Notes under the pieces: model-generated
What the model was told of the DNA's origin: nothing
The model's database searches: none
Seen by the model: only the letters and a program-made list of their open reading frames with translations
In this document: piece after piece, positions 19,017-30,299 of the stretch
How positions within the stretch are numbered: position 1 is the first letter of the stretch
Layout: each line of letters opens with the position of its first letter
Assembly: GCA_003427395.1 (NCBI GenBank)
Contig: BFEA01000069.1
Coordinates: 2,058,402 to 2,090,759 of the forward strand
Origin: Chara braunii
Taxonomy: Eukaryota > Streptophyta > Charophyceae > Charales > Characeae
DNA: 32,358 nucleotides
Direction of reading: 5' to 3'
Position numbers and translations under genes: made by a program

Positions 19017-19675
19017 TTCAGCTGGGCCTGCTGGTATGCACTACCCTCGAAATTCCATTTTCGGAAGTCCGGGTCCAGTGTCCCCTATACCTTCCGACAT
19101 ATCTGCTATTTCCACATCAGAAAAAAGAGGGTAACAAACAGCTACTCCTACTACAATCCACAAAGTCAAAGTCTCCCATTCTCCCTGTTCTTAGCATTGA
19201 GAATACCCGGGAGCATTACCCGGCTTCACTTCTGAGATTCTAACAGCGACTCCCCATGCCTACCTACTTACTTCCAGTAACTCACTTATCACCTTGTCTG
19301 AATAATCCTGTCTCTCTTCCTCAGGCCCATAATAAAAGGCATTTTGGAAATAGCACATTGCCACATTTCCATATTGCATTATTGTTTCAATATAACAGTA
19401 AAAGTGATCCTGGACTTTTGATCAGCAGGGTTCCCTCTGGGGCAGGTCCCATTTGCCGCAATTATTCATTTCCGACCCTTGATCTTTGTACCTGCTGGTC
19501 AGAAATGTGAAGTCCCAACTAGCCGGACCTGGCCCCTGGGCAATCAACGCTGATATTTAATGCTCTGAAAACTTTCCTCTGAAAACTTTCAATCGGATGC
19601 TGGACCCGATTCCCAGCAGAGCAGCCCCCACATGTTCTCTCCTGAACATGGTACGGTTCTGGCTGCTACAGGGTT
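19017..19675. other. No gene recognised; holds MITE P copy 3
   Basis: Ordinary-looking intergenic sequence with short open frames only. Confidence 0.4.
19437..19540. mobile_element. Foldback MITE family P, copy 3 (diverged)
   Basis: CTGGGGCAGGTCCCATTTGC at the left and GGACCTGGCCCCTGGG at the right. The interior has diverged from P1 and P2, but length and ends agree. Confidence 0.55.
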
Positions 19676-19817
19676 CCCGTATGAGTAAAATCACGAGTAG
19701 TGGTGGGTGGGAAGGTAGTGTGAGGTGCAATTGAGAGAAGAATGTACCCGTATAAGTAAAATTAGGAGTAGTGGTGGGTGGGAAGGTAGTGTGCGGTGAA
19801 ATTGAGAGAAGAATGTA
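19676..19817. repeat. Two tandem 71-bp units
   Basis: Units start CCCGTATGAG (19676) and CCCGTATAAG (19747), share GTAGTGGTGGGTGGGAAGGT, and end GAGAAGAATGTA. They differ by a few bases. Confidence 0.95.
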
Positions 19818-20401
19818 GAATTCTGAAAAAAAAAAGACTCCCCCCATGTGATGCGCCCCGTGAATAGATTCGAGCTCCTGTCTTACAACAAAGAAGGAAA
19901 AAATAGGACAGCTGCAATAACTCAGCTCAAATCATGCATAAGTTGTGGGCTGTCGGTCATCACTTTTGTCGAAGGGCCAAAATAGGGGTCAACAACTACG
20001 CCCAAGTCATGCGAACTACCCGAAACAAGGCCTGAATGGGCGTTCAGAGTTCCAATGTACGACAGTTGACCAAGGAAAGTCAACGGTCAACAGCAGCTGG
20101 GAAATTCCCGAAACAAGGCCTGAATCGGCCTTCAGAGGCCTGAGTTTCGGGTCCTCCCAGATATTCAGTCCGGCAACCTCCATAGCTACGCAAGGGGCAG
20201 CTATGACCTACCTGAGACGATAGGTGATGGTGCGCCTAAACTACGGCGGCCATATCACGTTGGTAACGCCCACAGCCGAATACTTTTTCGTTTCCGACAG
20301 CTAAGCGCTTGGTCCGAGCGCACGAACGGTGCCGGCGGAAGCGTTCCGGTTGGACCCCTTTTATTTGAATGAGTACATAATGCGTTTAAAATGACGGCCA
20401 T
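19818..20401. other. No gene; short dispersed duplication
   Basis: CCCGAAACAAGGCCTGAAT occurs twice (about 20020 and 20107). Nothing else is recognised. Confidence 0.4.
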
Positions 20402-20660
20402 CCGGTCATGTAGACATCCGGTAGGGGCATCTCTAAAATTTTCCAGTAGGGGCATCTCAAAAATTTTCCCGCTGGCTTTTAATGGCCATCCGATAGGGGC
20501 ATCCCGCAAATTCGAGACCAGTACCGGTAGGGGCGTAACGAAAAGATTTGAGCCCCAAATGACACCGGGGTCTTATGGAAAATTTGAACCCTGCTCAGAG
20601 GGGCGCGACAGGGTAAATTGGCCGTCGGAGGGGCACGACACGAAATAACGCATATTACAG
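20402..20660 (+). repeat. Array of seven AGGGGC-centred motifs with AAATTT spacers
   Basis: GTAGGGGCATCTC and variants (RRGGGGCRYSNC) occur seven times at irregular spacing of roughly 25-65 bp, several followed by AAAATTTTCC. All are in the same orientation. It resembles a subterminal binding-site array of a DNA transposon, but I could not find the element's ends. Confidence 0.6.
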
Positions 20661-21936
20661 GGGCGCCAGACAAATTTTCCAAAAATAAAAATAAAAATAA
20701 AAAATTGATCTGACAGTGGGTGTTGCATACTGTAACGGTGCAGACCAGAACAAGAACCGACCTCTCAATACAAAGTATAAGATAGCACAGCGGAAGACTT
20801 AGATACCAGTGATCCGAACAATCAATACTGCAATGCAGCCCTGAACATACATCATTATCATCGTTACATGGTGTGAATGGGGTCTGGCGCTTCACACAGG
20901 AAGACTGCGCCAGCCCCTACCATACACAGACGAAGAAGAAGGGGTTTAGACGAACAGGAGGGGAAGATGGGAAGGTCGTCAACACCAAGTCTTCGGCACA
21001 GGCCCAAATAGTCCCTCGTTGAAATGTCTGAATCCCAAATGTCAAGTCTGGATCCAATGTCGTCAAGTCTCAAGTCACAACTTTGTCTCTCTCTGTCGTA
21101 GTCTGAGAAGTCAGGTGCTGAGAGGGTGAGAAGAGATGGTGGACTTCGAAGAGGAAGAAGAAGAACTCCCTCTCTCTCTCTCTGTGTCCAGTACTAACCT
21201 GTGAAGTTGGTGCCTTGATGCAGGTACCTCGCAGATGGAGCTGGAGCGATGGCGCCACAGGTAAGTACCACTGGCCTCCGCCAGTATCTCTCTCCGATAC
21301 TGCTACCCTACCACTATAGTGCCCAGCGCTAAAGACTACAGCTATGGCTATGGGCGCCCAGCGCCGAAGACTACTACTAGCGCTAATACTACTGCCCAGC
21401 GCTGAAGACTACTGCAGCGCTCCTCCTGAGTGCTGCTGCCGAATCCGGAAGACTACTCGTGCCTCTGACAACTACCTACCCGTGAAGTGCATGGGACTAT
21501 CCTATGTACTACTCGGGTGTGACGCGCAACCTCACGCCCTGTGCTGTCTTCTGTTCGGAGTGTTAGCTGTGCGGAAAAGAGGCCCAGAAAAACAGCAAGA
21601 TGGGGTGTGCCAAGGATTTTTGGAAATTGATTGCGAAGACACAGACGGAACTGAAATCCCCCGTGTTGGTCCAATGGAGCAAGTTGATCGTTTCGCGCGT
21701 TGCGAAATGCGCGCGCGGACATGGCGCGGAAATAGAAAGATCCAAATTCAATCCAAAAAGTATTGTCGGGCTTCCCACCGAGCTACAGCCCGTCATTTAG
21801 AATGGAAAAGCTCTGGCACGCTTCGCGTGTCTCGTTTTCGTATCAGATCTCGTCTTCGTTCGCTGGTCAGTTCCGAATCCTACTTGGATGGTCTCAGCCG
21901 AGTGGCTCTTTCCTTATGCTCGTCCTCACTCCGTAT
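20661..21936. other. No supported gene
   Basis: A short degenerate repeat CCCAGCGCYGAAGACTACT occurs three times at 21322-21412. An open stretch on the plus strand from 21344 is not convincing: it is driven by these repeats and overlaps equally long frames on the other strand. Confidence 0.4.
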
Positions 21937-22296
21937 TCAGTAGTAGAAGCCCTTCCCTTCGTCGCGATCAAAACGCTGACATTCGGTGCACAAAGTGCGC
22001 GGCCAGTGGGGTTCTACTGCCGTCCACGGAATGACGATTAACTCGTTAAATGGCAACAATACCGAGTAAGGTGGGAAGTGCGTATCGATAATAACAAACC
22101 CGACTTCTACGAACCCAGAACAGCGGTTGGCCGGAGGGAAGTAATACTGCCCGCCGATTTGTGCAACGGCTTCTCGTACGTCCCACTCACATACACGTGT
22201 CCTTTCCTCACTGTAAGGAAAAGGTCGCGTTGGGATGGGAGATACGGGAGGTTGGCGCCCAATCGAAGGGTACTTGTCAGTCCACATGTCAATCAA
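21937..22296 (-). CDS. Unrecognised protein fragment
   Basis: A 119-codon frame with good protein-like composition in its second half (VGFVIIDTHFPPYSVLLPF then VIPWTAVEPHW) and a C-x2-C in TLCTECQRFD. No domain family recognised. No splice or promoter context was found. It could be a fragment of a transposon or host gene, or a chance frame. Confidence 0.25.
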   Translation of the reverse strand: MIDMWTDKYPSIGRQPPVSPIPTRPFPYSEERTRVCEWDVREAVAQIGGQYYFPPANRCSGFVEVGFVIIDTHFPPYSVLLPFNELIVIPWTAVEPHWPRTLCTECQRFDRDEGKGFYY

Positions 22297-23500
22297 TCAC
22301 AAAATATCCGGAGACGCCATTAAGAACAGAAGCGACTTGCGCATCCCCCAATCAATCTTTTTTTTTTTTTTTTTTTTTTTGACACAAGAGAGGGAAAGCA
22401 ACCACAGATTAGTATGGCTACGGGTCCGATTAGTTTAACACACGTTGGTCCCTGGGCGCCTTGTTTCCTAGGGCCGCCTCGTGGCTCGGCTGCTGACGTC
22501 GTGCATCATAAGGCAGAGGGCATGCGCAGTGCAAACAAAGTTACAGATCTAAACACTCTTACATTCTCGAACAAAATCTCGACGACACTCGTCTAATCAA
22601 ATTGAAAAAGTCATGCATCTCTATACATGCATTCACTATGGAAGGTGCGAAAATGAGACATGCACAGGAAAAGATGGATCGCATTGCACAATACACACAC
22701 ATACACCGTTCACAAGACAAGTAGACGGGGTCCTTGCGTAGGAGGATTACCCAGGAAACTAATGGAAGAGTTCCGGAAGAAGTTCTTTCACACACAGAAG
22801 CANGATGCCAACTCATTCCTACTTAAGAGAGGGACAATCATTCAGACGCATCATCATTCATAAAGAGAGAGAGAGAGTGAGAGAGAGAGTCGAGGGAAAG
22901 AAAGTCCAAAATAGAAGATGACAAGATCCAGGAAGAGAAAAGTTCGGCGCCACCGCCGTACACTCACGCCAAAGATAACAATCCGCAACAAAGGCGCATT
23001 TGCCGTTAATTCCAATATGGCCCCGGGCCAATCAACTCAACATCGATCCTCATATCCGCACCGACGATCCCGACCGTCGCGTGGTAACTCCCACCACGGC
23101 GATCGTCACCCCGCTATCATAAACTCGACATGGTTCACCCAGATTCCACAGTCCATCGTGGCGATCCAGCGCTCAACCAGCATGTCCATCGTCAGCCCGA
23201 CAGGACTTTCCGACTCGCTTCAAACACTCTGCCTAGCCACTGCTTCCCGGAAGCTGGCTCGAGAGTCGAGAACGTAAGAGTGATTCGCGGACGCGCTTGC
23301 GGGTTTTATAGTCGCGACAGGGGAGATCGAAGGGGGAGAAGGCGACATGAAAGTTGAGGTGTAAGAGGAGAAGGAGGAGAAGACTTTGAGACGAGTGCTC
23401 TACGAACGCCATGCTGATCCCTCGGAACTCAAGGTTCAACCAATCAGATTCGTCGCGCGATAGGAAGGTCCTATCGATCCACGCACCTCACTGCGAGCAA
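22297..23500. other. No supported gene; T-run, GA microsatellite, basic open frame
   Basis: Poly-T lies at 22359-22380 and (GA)n at 22865-22890. An ATG at 22918 opens 119 codons of Arg/His/Ser-rich sequence, but the same bases are open in another frame with similar plausibility, so I leave it uncalled. A small hairpin CGATAGGA/TCCTATCG sits at 23458-23476. Confidence 0.35.
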
Positions 23501-23964
23501 CAAAAAATTTTTCCAGAATTAAATAATCATTCTATAGTAGAATTATATTCTAAATTTCAAATTTTCATTTCATCTTAAAAAATGTCATTCCAATTTTTAA
23601 ATTTTCCGTCTTACTTGAAAACTTTCCTTCCAAGAATGGGGTATCCCTTCTTATTTGAACTGCATGCTAGAGATGGAATGAAAGTCTGGATGAGTATTTT
23701 AATTGGACTGTCATTCTTACTAAGGATTTTCAGTCATAAATAGGTTAATCCAATATAAATTGGAAGATATTTGTTGTAATAAAATAAAAGTTTAATAATA
23801 AAAAAATTCATAAAGTCGTCCAGACTTTCATTCCATCTTGAACAAATAGACGTAGTTGGAAGGGAATGCTCATATTTAGACGGGAATTTATCAAATAAAA
23901 CTGTAAATTTTAGAATTGGACGAACATTGGAATGATAATTTATAAATATGAAGGAATTTTTTTG
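23501..23964. mobile_element. AT-rich foldback element
   Basis: A sharply AT-rich block in a GC-richer setting. Its ends are loosely inverted (CAAAAAATTTTTCC... against CAAAAAAATTCC...; both reach AATCATTC/TTATCATTCC). Inside, AGATGGAATGAAAGTCTGGA (23671-23690) is the exact complement of 23819-23838. No coding capacity and no certain target duplication. Confidence 0.6.
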
Positions 23965-24762
23965 TATGGAATGTTTTTTCAACTTTCATTTCTCATGGGA
24001 ATTTTTCTGTTGAGCAGGAGTTATCGGGGGATCGCCTGGGCGTCGTATGCCAGACGTAGAGGATGAGAAGAGAAAAGGCGTGACAGGTGGCGCAAGACGG
24101 GTCCAAGATTCAGACGATCAAGAAGGGGATATGGGTGCGCGAAAGCAAGGCGAGAGAGAGGGAGAGGGAGAAGGGAAAACAGTTACGGGGAGAGAGAAAA
24201 AGAAGGGAGAAGGGAAGGGAGGCGCGGGAGGGAGCGATGCGGGGGACAGAGAGGAGGATGCTTTTGCATGCACGGCGCCGTTAACAAAAAAAGAAAAAGG
24301 CACTGAAACAGTTACAACTTGCTTCTATCCTAATTCAAAATTGAAATCACCATATCCTCGCGTGAAAAAGCGACGCGGGAAAAAAAAATCCTACGCCTAT
24401 GCAAAATTTCGAGAGTTTTCCCCGACGTGCCCAAGAACATCTACTCACCCAAAAAGGACACGTCGAAGTTCCGCTTATCGCGGAATTCCCAACTACCGAG
24501 CCCAATTCCTAGTGCGCTCGCTAGGGCGTACGTAAATTCTCATATAAGTCCCGACTTCACAAAAAGAAAAACAGAAACTTGCTAGGGCCATCATGGTCCA
24601 CCTGATCTCTGTGTGCTCTGCACCCTTGCTCGTTGCCGTCTGTCGAATGAGCGCATAGGTTGACGTCATCGTTGATGGCGCGATCTTCGCGAGGCTTACC
24701 AATTCGTGTTGATGAAGGGAGGAGAGAAAAAAAAAGGAGGGGGGGGGTCAAGTGGATGGGAT
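23965..24762. other. Purine-rich sequence and possible 3' flank of the Ty3 element; no gene
   Basis: From 24055 to 24265 the plus strand is purine-rich with Lys/Arg/Glu-rich low-complexity frames. The Ty3 3' LTR should lie near 24500-24760, but I could not find a direct repeat of it anywhere in the window, or a polypurine tract in the correct orientation. Confidence 0.35.
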
Positions 24763-26564
24763 CTACTGCCTAGCTGGAATAGGCCAGTAGAGGCAGTACA
24801 TGCCGGGGATCTCGCGGGGATGACGGAGGGGGAGTGGGGGTAGGAAGCGATTTATCCCTTCCATCGTCACCGGGAGCTCCTCATATCGGATGATTCGGTG
24901 GAAGCGGGGGAAATGATCGCCACTGCGGGGGAGGGAGGCGAGGTAGTCGCGATAGAAGGAGGAGAGAGTGCGGAAGAGCGCTGCTCGAAAGACCTCGAAG
25001 TGGCGACAGACGGGGATTGTCCCCTTGGCAACACAGTAGACTTCTACGATGTTGGATCGCTCCCATGCAGCGCTGAACAACAGAAGATGCCAGCAGAATG
25101 TGGGAGCAGCGGACTGAAGGGAGGCGTGAGGATGGACGGTGGCAAGTAGACGGGTAGAATAGAAGTCGCGGAAGAGATGGGGATGGAAAGGATGGGAAGG
25201 GAAGGTGACGGGGGTACAGATCTGCTCGAGGGTGAGAAAATCAAGGGGTCGGCGGGGCAGCGTCCGAGGTCGAAGGCCTATCGCCCGCATTGGTACGTGG
25301 GCGAACTGGGGGACGGGTGGGGCTGGAGGAGGAGGGGGATCGGCGCCGTCTCCGTCCTGTGGTACTTGAGGTGGCGGCTGTAGGGTTGCCATCTTCTTCG
25401 TCATCGTCGTTGATCACCACTTCCTCTGCCCTCGGATAAAAGGCGTAAGGGATGATCTTTGCGACTTCAGATACTCCTGCTGCGATGGTAGGGTATCCTC
25501 GTCCCTAGGTTCCTCCAAGCACGAAGTCCACTGAAGGTACGGATCCAAGGATCGCTCGAAAATGTAGGGAGCGGGACTGTTGTCGCTTTGAAAGTAGATG
25601 TCGGGCGAGAGATCGTCCGCCAATTGCACTATCGGTGCGATGAGCTCCTGTGCAATCAATTGACGGCAACCCGGTCGTACCGACCCAAAGAGGAATCCAA
25701 AAAGATCTCCCTCCGCGTTAGTCCTCCAACCCTGTATGATCAGCAGCTCCGACTTCTCGATCCATGTGGGGTGCTCGTTAGTGCCCGTCCACTTCACTTG
25801 TACTTTGGCCAAGCAAAAGGATAGCTCCTCAAAAGTTTCGCACCACAATCGCCAATGTCCAGGATGGATAAGAGGGACTGAAAGAGGCTCGAACGAGAGG
25901 GAAAGAGAAGGGTGAAGATCGGATTGCCAAAAGGTGGGGAAGAGAGGGGGGAGACCAAAGGTAGAGAGAGGAGCGAGACGAGCAGCGTGGTTCATTGGGG
26001 ACGGGGGAAGGGGACGAGGGTTGGGATCGCCACTGGCCGCTCGCGCGGTAATCTGCGAACGCCGTCAAGGTCTGATGCAAAGATCGGGATGATGTTATAC
26101 TCCTCCCGGGCGAGGACGTGCTGCCACACTTTGGACACTTGCTCCGTCCACTCGCGCAGCGAGGCCAAGATCGCGGTATGCCGCAGTGGATTGACCGAGC
26201 TAATGTTGTCGGTGAATCCCGCCACTGTGGTGACGTGGCTCGTTCTGGGACCCGCTCGCCGATGAACTGCAGTAACCTCCGCGAACACTATCGCGTGAGG
26301 GCTTCCTTCTATCCGAAACGTGGCGGCGACACAGATACCTTCATCGCAGAAAAATCGCATCAAACGGCGGAGATCCGTATTGAGCCGAGGGTGACAAACT
26401 TGTCGAATCTCTGAGATGTGGCCACGTGGCTGTCGCAGCTGTGCGTCGAGAACCCGCTCCGTGATGAAACTCATGGCGAGGTCGGAGAGGAGGACGAGGG
26501 ACAAGAGGGTTAGATCGTCGTTGTTTTCCTCGCTTTCCGAGGAAGAAGAGGGAGGAAAATCGGA
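24763..26564 (-). pseudogene. Extra coding region after integrase, unknown function, frameshifted
   Basis: Coding continues without a break past the integrase C-terminus through a Ser/Glu-rich linker (PPSSSSESEENNDD) into about 165 residues ending at 25992. A second frame overlaps it by four bases (25995 to about 25490), containing SFEPLSVPLIHPGHWRLWCE. A shift follows: SEVAKIIPYAFYPRAEEVV and an acidic, then Arg/Ser/Pro-rich tail are in a third frame (about 25475-25230). A further frame (about 25290-24763) gives LTLEQICTPVTFPSHPF and ends YWPIPARQ. There is no signal peptide, membrane span or furin-like site, so I do not call it env. Whether it was one or two proteins is unclear. Confidence 0.5.
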
Positions 26565-27922
26565 AGGAGGAAGGAGACGGAGGTAAGAGGTATGCCTGAC
26601 GATGGGGACGCAGCTATGGCTAGCACTAGCCTCAGGCGCGATGCGTATTGTGTTGGCGCCGTTGGGCCCGAGTTCGACAACGCGAAAACAGCCGGACAAC
26701 TTGAGAGTGAGTTTCCGGTCGCGTGCACATTTACGTACCTGCACTAGGTCCCCTAGTTTATATTGGTACTAGGGCCCAGCATTTCCATTACGGGCCTCGT
26801 AGCTACGGACCTGTCTACCGTGGGCCAGCTCGGTCATCCTTTGTCTTTTTTGGGCCAGCTTCAGAACGGCCCGTTCCATCAAATCAGTGTACCTTTTGGC
26901 CTTAGCCTTGAGGGCCGCATGCGTGTCTCTACCCCCTGCTTCGGCAATTCCCGACTTGCCCCGGTAATCTACACAGGGGAGGGTATTAGTTCGAAGTTGA
27001 AAGGGGGTGAACCCCGTAGACTCGTGAGCGCTGGCCCGGTGGATGCCGACGATCTGATATACGATCTCGGGCCACGGATGCGTGTCGTGTGCCGCTAAGT
27101 TCTTGCGAAGGGCGGTTTTAATCATACGGTTGGCATTCTCGGCCAACCCGTTCGACTGGGACACGTGGGGTGTCGTATGTCGGAGCGCGACGCCCCTTCG
27201 CGCAAGCAGGTCTTCTACCTCGCCTTTGAATGCGACCCATTGTCAGTTAGAATTTCTTCTGTATCTAGATGGGTATAGAGGAATCGTTCGATGTACGTGG
27301 CTATTTCTGCGGCCTTTCGGGTCTTACAGGGATAGACTTTGATGTATTTGGAAAAATGGTTAATTAAAACCAACAGGATAAAATATTCACAGCGGTTTGG
27401 GCCAGGTGGCACGTCAATATCTGTCGTGTCCATACTGACTCGCTGAAAGGGACGCTCTACTTCCGTTGGCACGATCGTGTTTGGTCCCCGTATAGGGGCG
27501 CGATCAGCGGCACAAACCAGACAATAAGCGATAATATATTTGACATTATTTCGTATATTGGACCATAACCATTGATTTTGGTCTACAGTTGCCTCTGTGA
27601 TACGTATCGCGAAATAAGCGGCCTGTTCTTCGTGAGCAGATCGGATCCAATCGTATCTCTGGAATGGATGGGGAACTGTCAACCACGATCCCGACACATC
27701 AGTTTTACGCTTTTCCAAATGACCGTTGATCCATCTATAGTCCCGAGATCTCTGGGTTGCCCATCATTTGTCGTGTTTGGTGAGGTGGCCCAACGATAAT
27801 CCCGCTAATTTTGCTAATAAAATTTTATCCGTCCAAACCTCCGCTCGTCGGTATTTTTCGTCGTATTCAGGGTCGTCCGTACGGGCGTCCTCGAATTGAA
27901 CCTCCGTGGGGAGCTTGTTCGT
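26565..27922 (-). pseudogene. Ty3 integrase, disrupted
   Basis: It would insert the element's cDNA. The N-terminal zinc-binding domain has H...(AYF)...C-L-V-C; the second His of the HHCC set appears as Tyr (AAYF where family members have a GHF-like triplet). The DDE core shows D in MDTTDID, D in LTDNGS and E in SNGLAENANR, about 35 residues apart. A one-base frameshift follows LTDNGS near 27227, a TGA interrupts near 27770, and a TAG lies at 26769-26771 just before the C-terminal GDLVQVRK...GPNGANTIRI segment. No chromodomain is recognised after it. Confidence 0.85.
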
Positions 27923-28183
27923 TCTACACAGGGGACACCTCCATTCTTTGCTATTCGTCTGATATCGAACGCAGACCTCGTGCGCACGGTTGACACACGT
28001 GGCACATTCTACCTAATCGACAAATCCGGTCTCGAAGGGATGATAGTCGACCCCATAAACTCGTGCAATACACGTGCAAAAATAACAGAATTTATCGGGA
28101 AGGGTGGCGAAGAAAGCCGAGGAAGTGAGAGGGGCAGAATTAGTAGGAGAAGAAGGGGTTGAGGAGGCAGGCGGGGTAGTCAT
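27923..28183 (-). pseudogene. PHD zinc finger segment of the Ty3 polyprotein
   Basis: From an ATG at 28183 a Ser/Pro/Thr-rich linker (about 30 residues) leads to a complete Cys4-His-Cys3 set at 28087-27926: C-x2-C-x23-C-x2-C-x4-H-x2-C-x11-C-x2-C, with the tryptophan two residues before the seventh Cys (EWRCPLC) that is diagnostic of PHD fingers. A TAG at 28013-28015 lies between the second and third Cys. The frame continues unbroken into the integrase N-terminus except for a TGA near 27770. PHD fingers commonly read the histone H3 tail, so a role in choosing integration sites is possible (inference). Confidence 0.8.
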
Positions 28184-28253
28184 GATGACAGAAGGGGAGA
28201 GACAGGACTGGATTGTGGAGAGAGTAGACCGGACAAATTAGTCCTCGTGTCAC

Positions 28254-28700
28254 TTACTGCTTCGATAAGATCTCCACTTGGCCGTACCGAGGTCCGATCT
28301 CCTGTTCGGGTTCGTTCCACGGAATTACCTCATCACCCTTTGGAACCTTCTCAGAATGGTGCAGTCGTGTCAGTCCGTCCGCATTCCCGTGTCTCTCGTG
28401 CTTTCGATGACGAATGTCAAAGTCCATGCTCTGCAGCACCGTTGCCCATCGCCCGATCATGCCCGAGTAATCCTTCGACTTCTTCAGAGCCAACAGGGGC
28501 TCATGATCATTCACCAGGGTGAATTTTCGCACGTACAGGTAAGCACGGAAGTGACTGATTCCCCAGAGAGCTGCATAACATTCTCCCGTCGGAGCGGCGT
28601 AGTTNCGCTTGCAGGCGGGTACTGATTTGGACGCATACTCTACCACACTCTCGAGTCCGCTTGGTCCCACCTGGGCAAGGATCGCCGAAATCGCCTCTGG
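28254..28700 (-). pseudogene. Ty3 RNase H
   Basis: It removes RNA from the RNA-DNA hybrid. It follows the RT in the same frame after a TAG at 28701-28703, where the family normally reads TDWQP and this copy reads TDS-stop-P. Visible landmarks are EAISAILAQVG, VEYASKSVP, NDHEPLLAL and HGNADGLTRL (last Asp). One base is unresolved (N at 28605). It ends at 28254 in a short tail; the next frame is different. Confidence 0.85.
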
Positions 28701-30164
28701 CTACGAGTCGGTGATGAGAACGAAAGGTTTTTCGGGATCTCGTCTTATAAGGACCGGAGCCGAAATGAGAGCAGCCTTGAGTTTGGAAAACGCTTGATTG
28801 CACTCCGACTTCCAGATCAACGGCTGATCCTTTCGCACGAGATTTGTGAGGGGTCCCGCAGTCGTCGCAAAGCCCTTGACAAATCTTTGGTAATACGAGG
28901 ATAGGCCCAGAAAGGCGCAAACTTGCGTGATAGTGGTAGGTACTGGCGCGTCCCTGACAGCTGCCACCTTTTGCGGCTCCGGTTGGAGTCCCTTGTCTGT
29001 CACCACGTGCCCCAGGAAAGACATGGTGGTGAGGAAAAACAGACAATTCTCAAGCGCCACCTTGAAACCTGCATCTTGTAACGCATGTAGTGCCCATTCG
29101 ATGTGCTGCACGTGTCCCTCGTAGGAGCTCGAATACACTAGGATGTCATCCATGTACACAATCACGCAGTAGTTGATGATGCTCTGCGTTAGACGAGTCT
29201 TCCGTACGAAATTCTGAAACGCCATGTTCATGGCCCGCTGAAAAGTCGCAGGGGCGTTGCAGATACCCATCGGACATCGAATCCATTGCCACGTACCTCC
29301 GAAAAGCATAAACGCTGTTTTCGGTCGATCTTCCTCCCTGACAAGAAGATGATGGAACCCATGACGAACATCAAACTTGCTGAAAAATCGAGCACCCTCA
29401 ATCGCATCCAATAACTCATCAATCCGAGGGAGGGGATACACATCTTTAATCGTGATATCATTCAACTTTCGATAATCAATGCAAATGCGAATCCCTCCGG
29501 CCTTTTTAGGTACGATTACTACGGGAAAAGACCACTGACCTATGGCAGGTTTGATCCATCCATTAGCTTCAAACTTCTTAATCCGCTGAAAAGCGGCCGC
29601 TCTTTGAGCTGACGAATATCGATAGGGAGTGCAGCTAATGGGCGGATGATCTCCTGTGAGGATGGCAATCACATTAGTTAAGGCGATATCATTATCGTGC
29701 ACGCTCAGTACTTCTACGTAACCATTTAACACACGGATTAATGACTTCCGGAGTTCCGTAGGAACATGACTCGGAAGGGGGATTGTTGATTCCCCGGGAA
29801 TCTTGAGGGGCATATCGACCCAATCAATCGGCTGTTCCCACCGTTCACCGACACTAGAGAAAACGGAACTACTGGTGCGAACAGAAAAGATAGTTGCTAT
29901 CATCTGGGACTCAACGGGGCTGATCATCTCCGTTTCTTTAGTTTCAGCGTCGGTCTCTGAGACGACCAAAGTCGGTTCCACAATTAGCCCTGTTAGATCC
30001 GTCATTTCTTTCGACTCTTGTTTAATCAAGGCGATGGTGGCTCCTGTCGTTAGTAACGGTCGGGGTGGAAAAACAGAGACATCCAAAATATTGTTCCGTT
30101 TGTTGATAACGCGTTCGTAAGGAAAGAGCTCCCTCGTACAATGTGCGAGGGGGTTCCAAATCAT
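28701..30164 (-). pseudogene. Ty3 reverse transcriptase
   Basis: It makes element cDNA. The core is intact: WSFPVVIVPKKAGGIRICIDYRKLN, motif A FFSKFDVRHGFHHLL, then WIRCPMGICNAPATFQRAMN, the catalytic YMDDILVYSS, and the thumb/connection region LGHVVTDKGLQPEP...FLGLSSYYQRFV. It is closed by the TAG at 28701. Upstream, a frameshift near 30120-30150 separates it from the linker (FDLADDLEPP). GHG-like oddities: family members usually have D-L-R-S-G-Y-H in motif A, here D-V-R-H-G-F-H. Confidence 0.92.
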
Positions 30165-30299
30165 CAGCCAGGTCGAAAACTTGCAATATGGGTTCTCCGA
30201 GGAGGACTGAAGGACTGACCTGGGTTGTTAGACGCGTGAATGCATTGTCCTTGGAATCTACGTGGAAGTTTCGGGTGGTGTCGGGGCACACTTAAATTC

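Noticed and set aside
21344-21943. 199-residue plus-strand frame
   Set aside because: Cys/Arg-rich composition driven by GCGC repeats, overlapped by equally long antisense frames, no domain or splice context.
22918-23277. 119-residue basic frame with an ATG
   Set aside because: Another frame over the same bases looks equally plausible; no homology or context to decide.
24763-26564. Envelope gene after integrase
   Set aside because: No signal peptide, transmembrane span or fusion-peptide-like stretch in any of the plausible frames.
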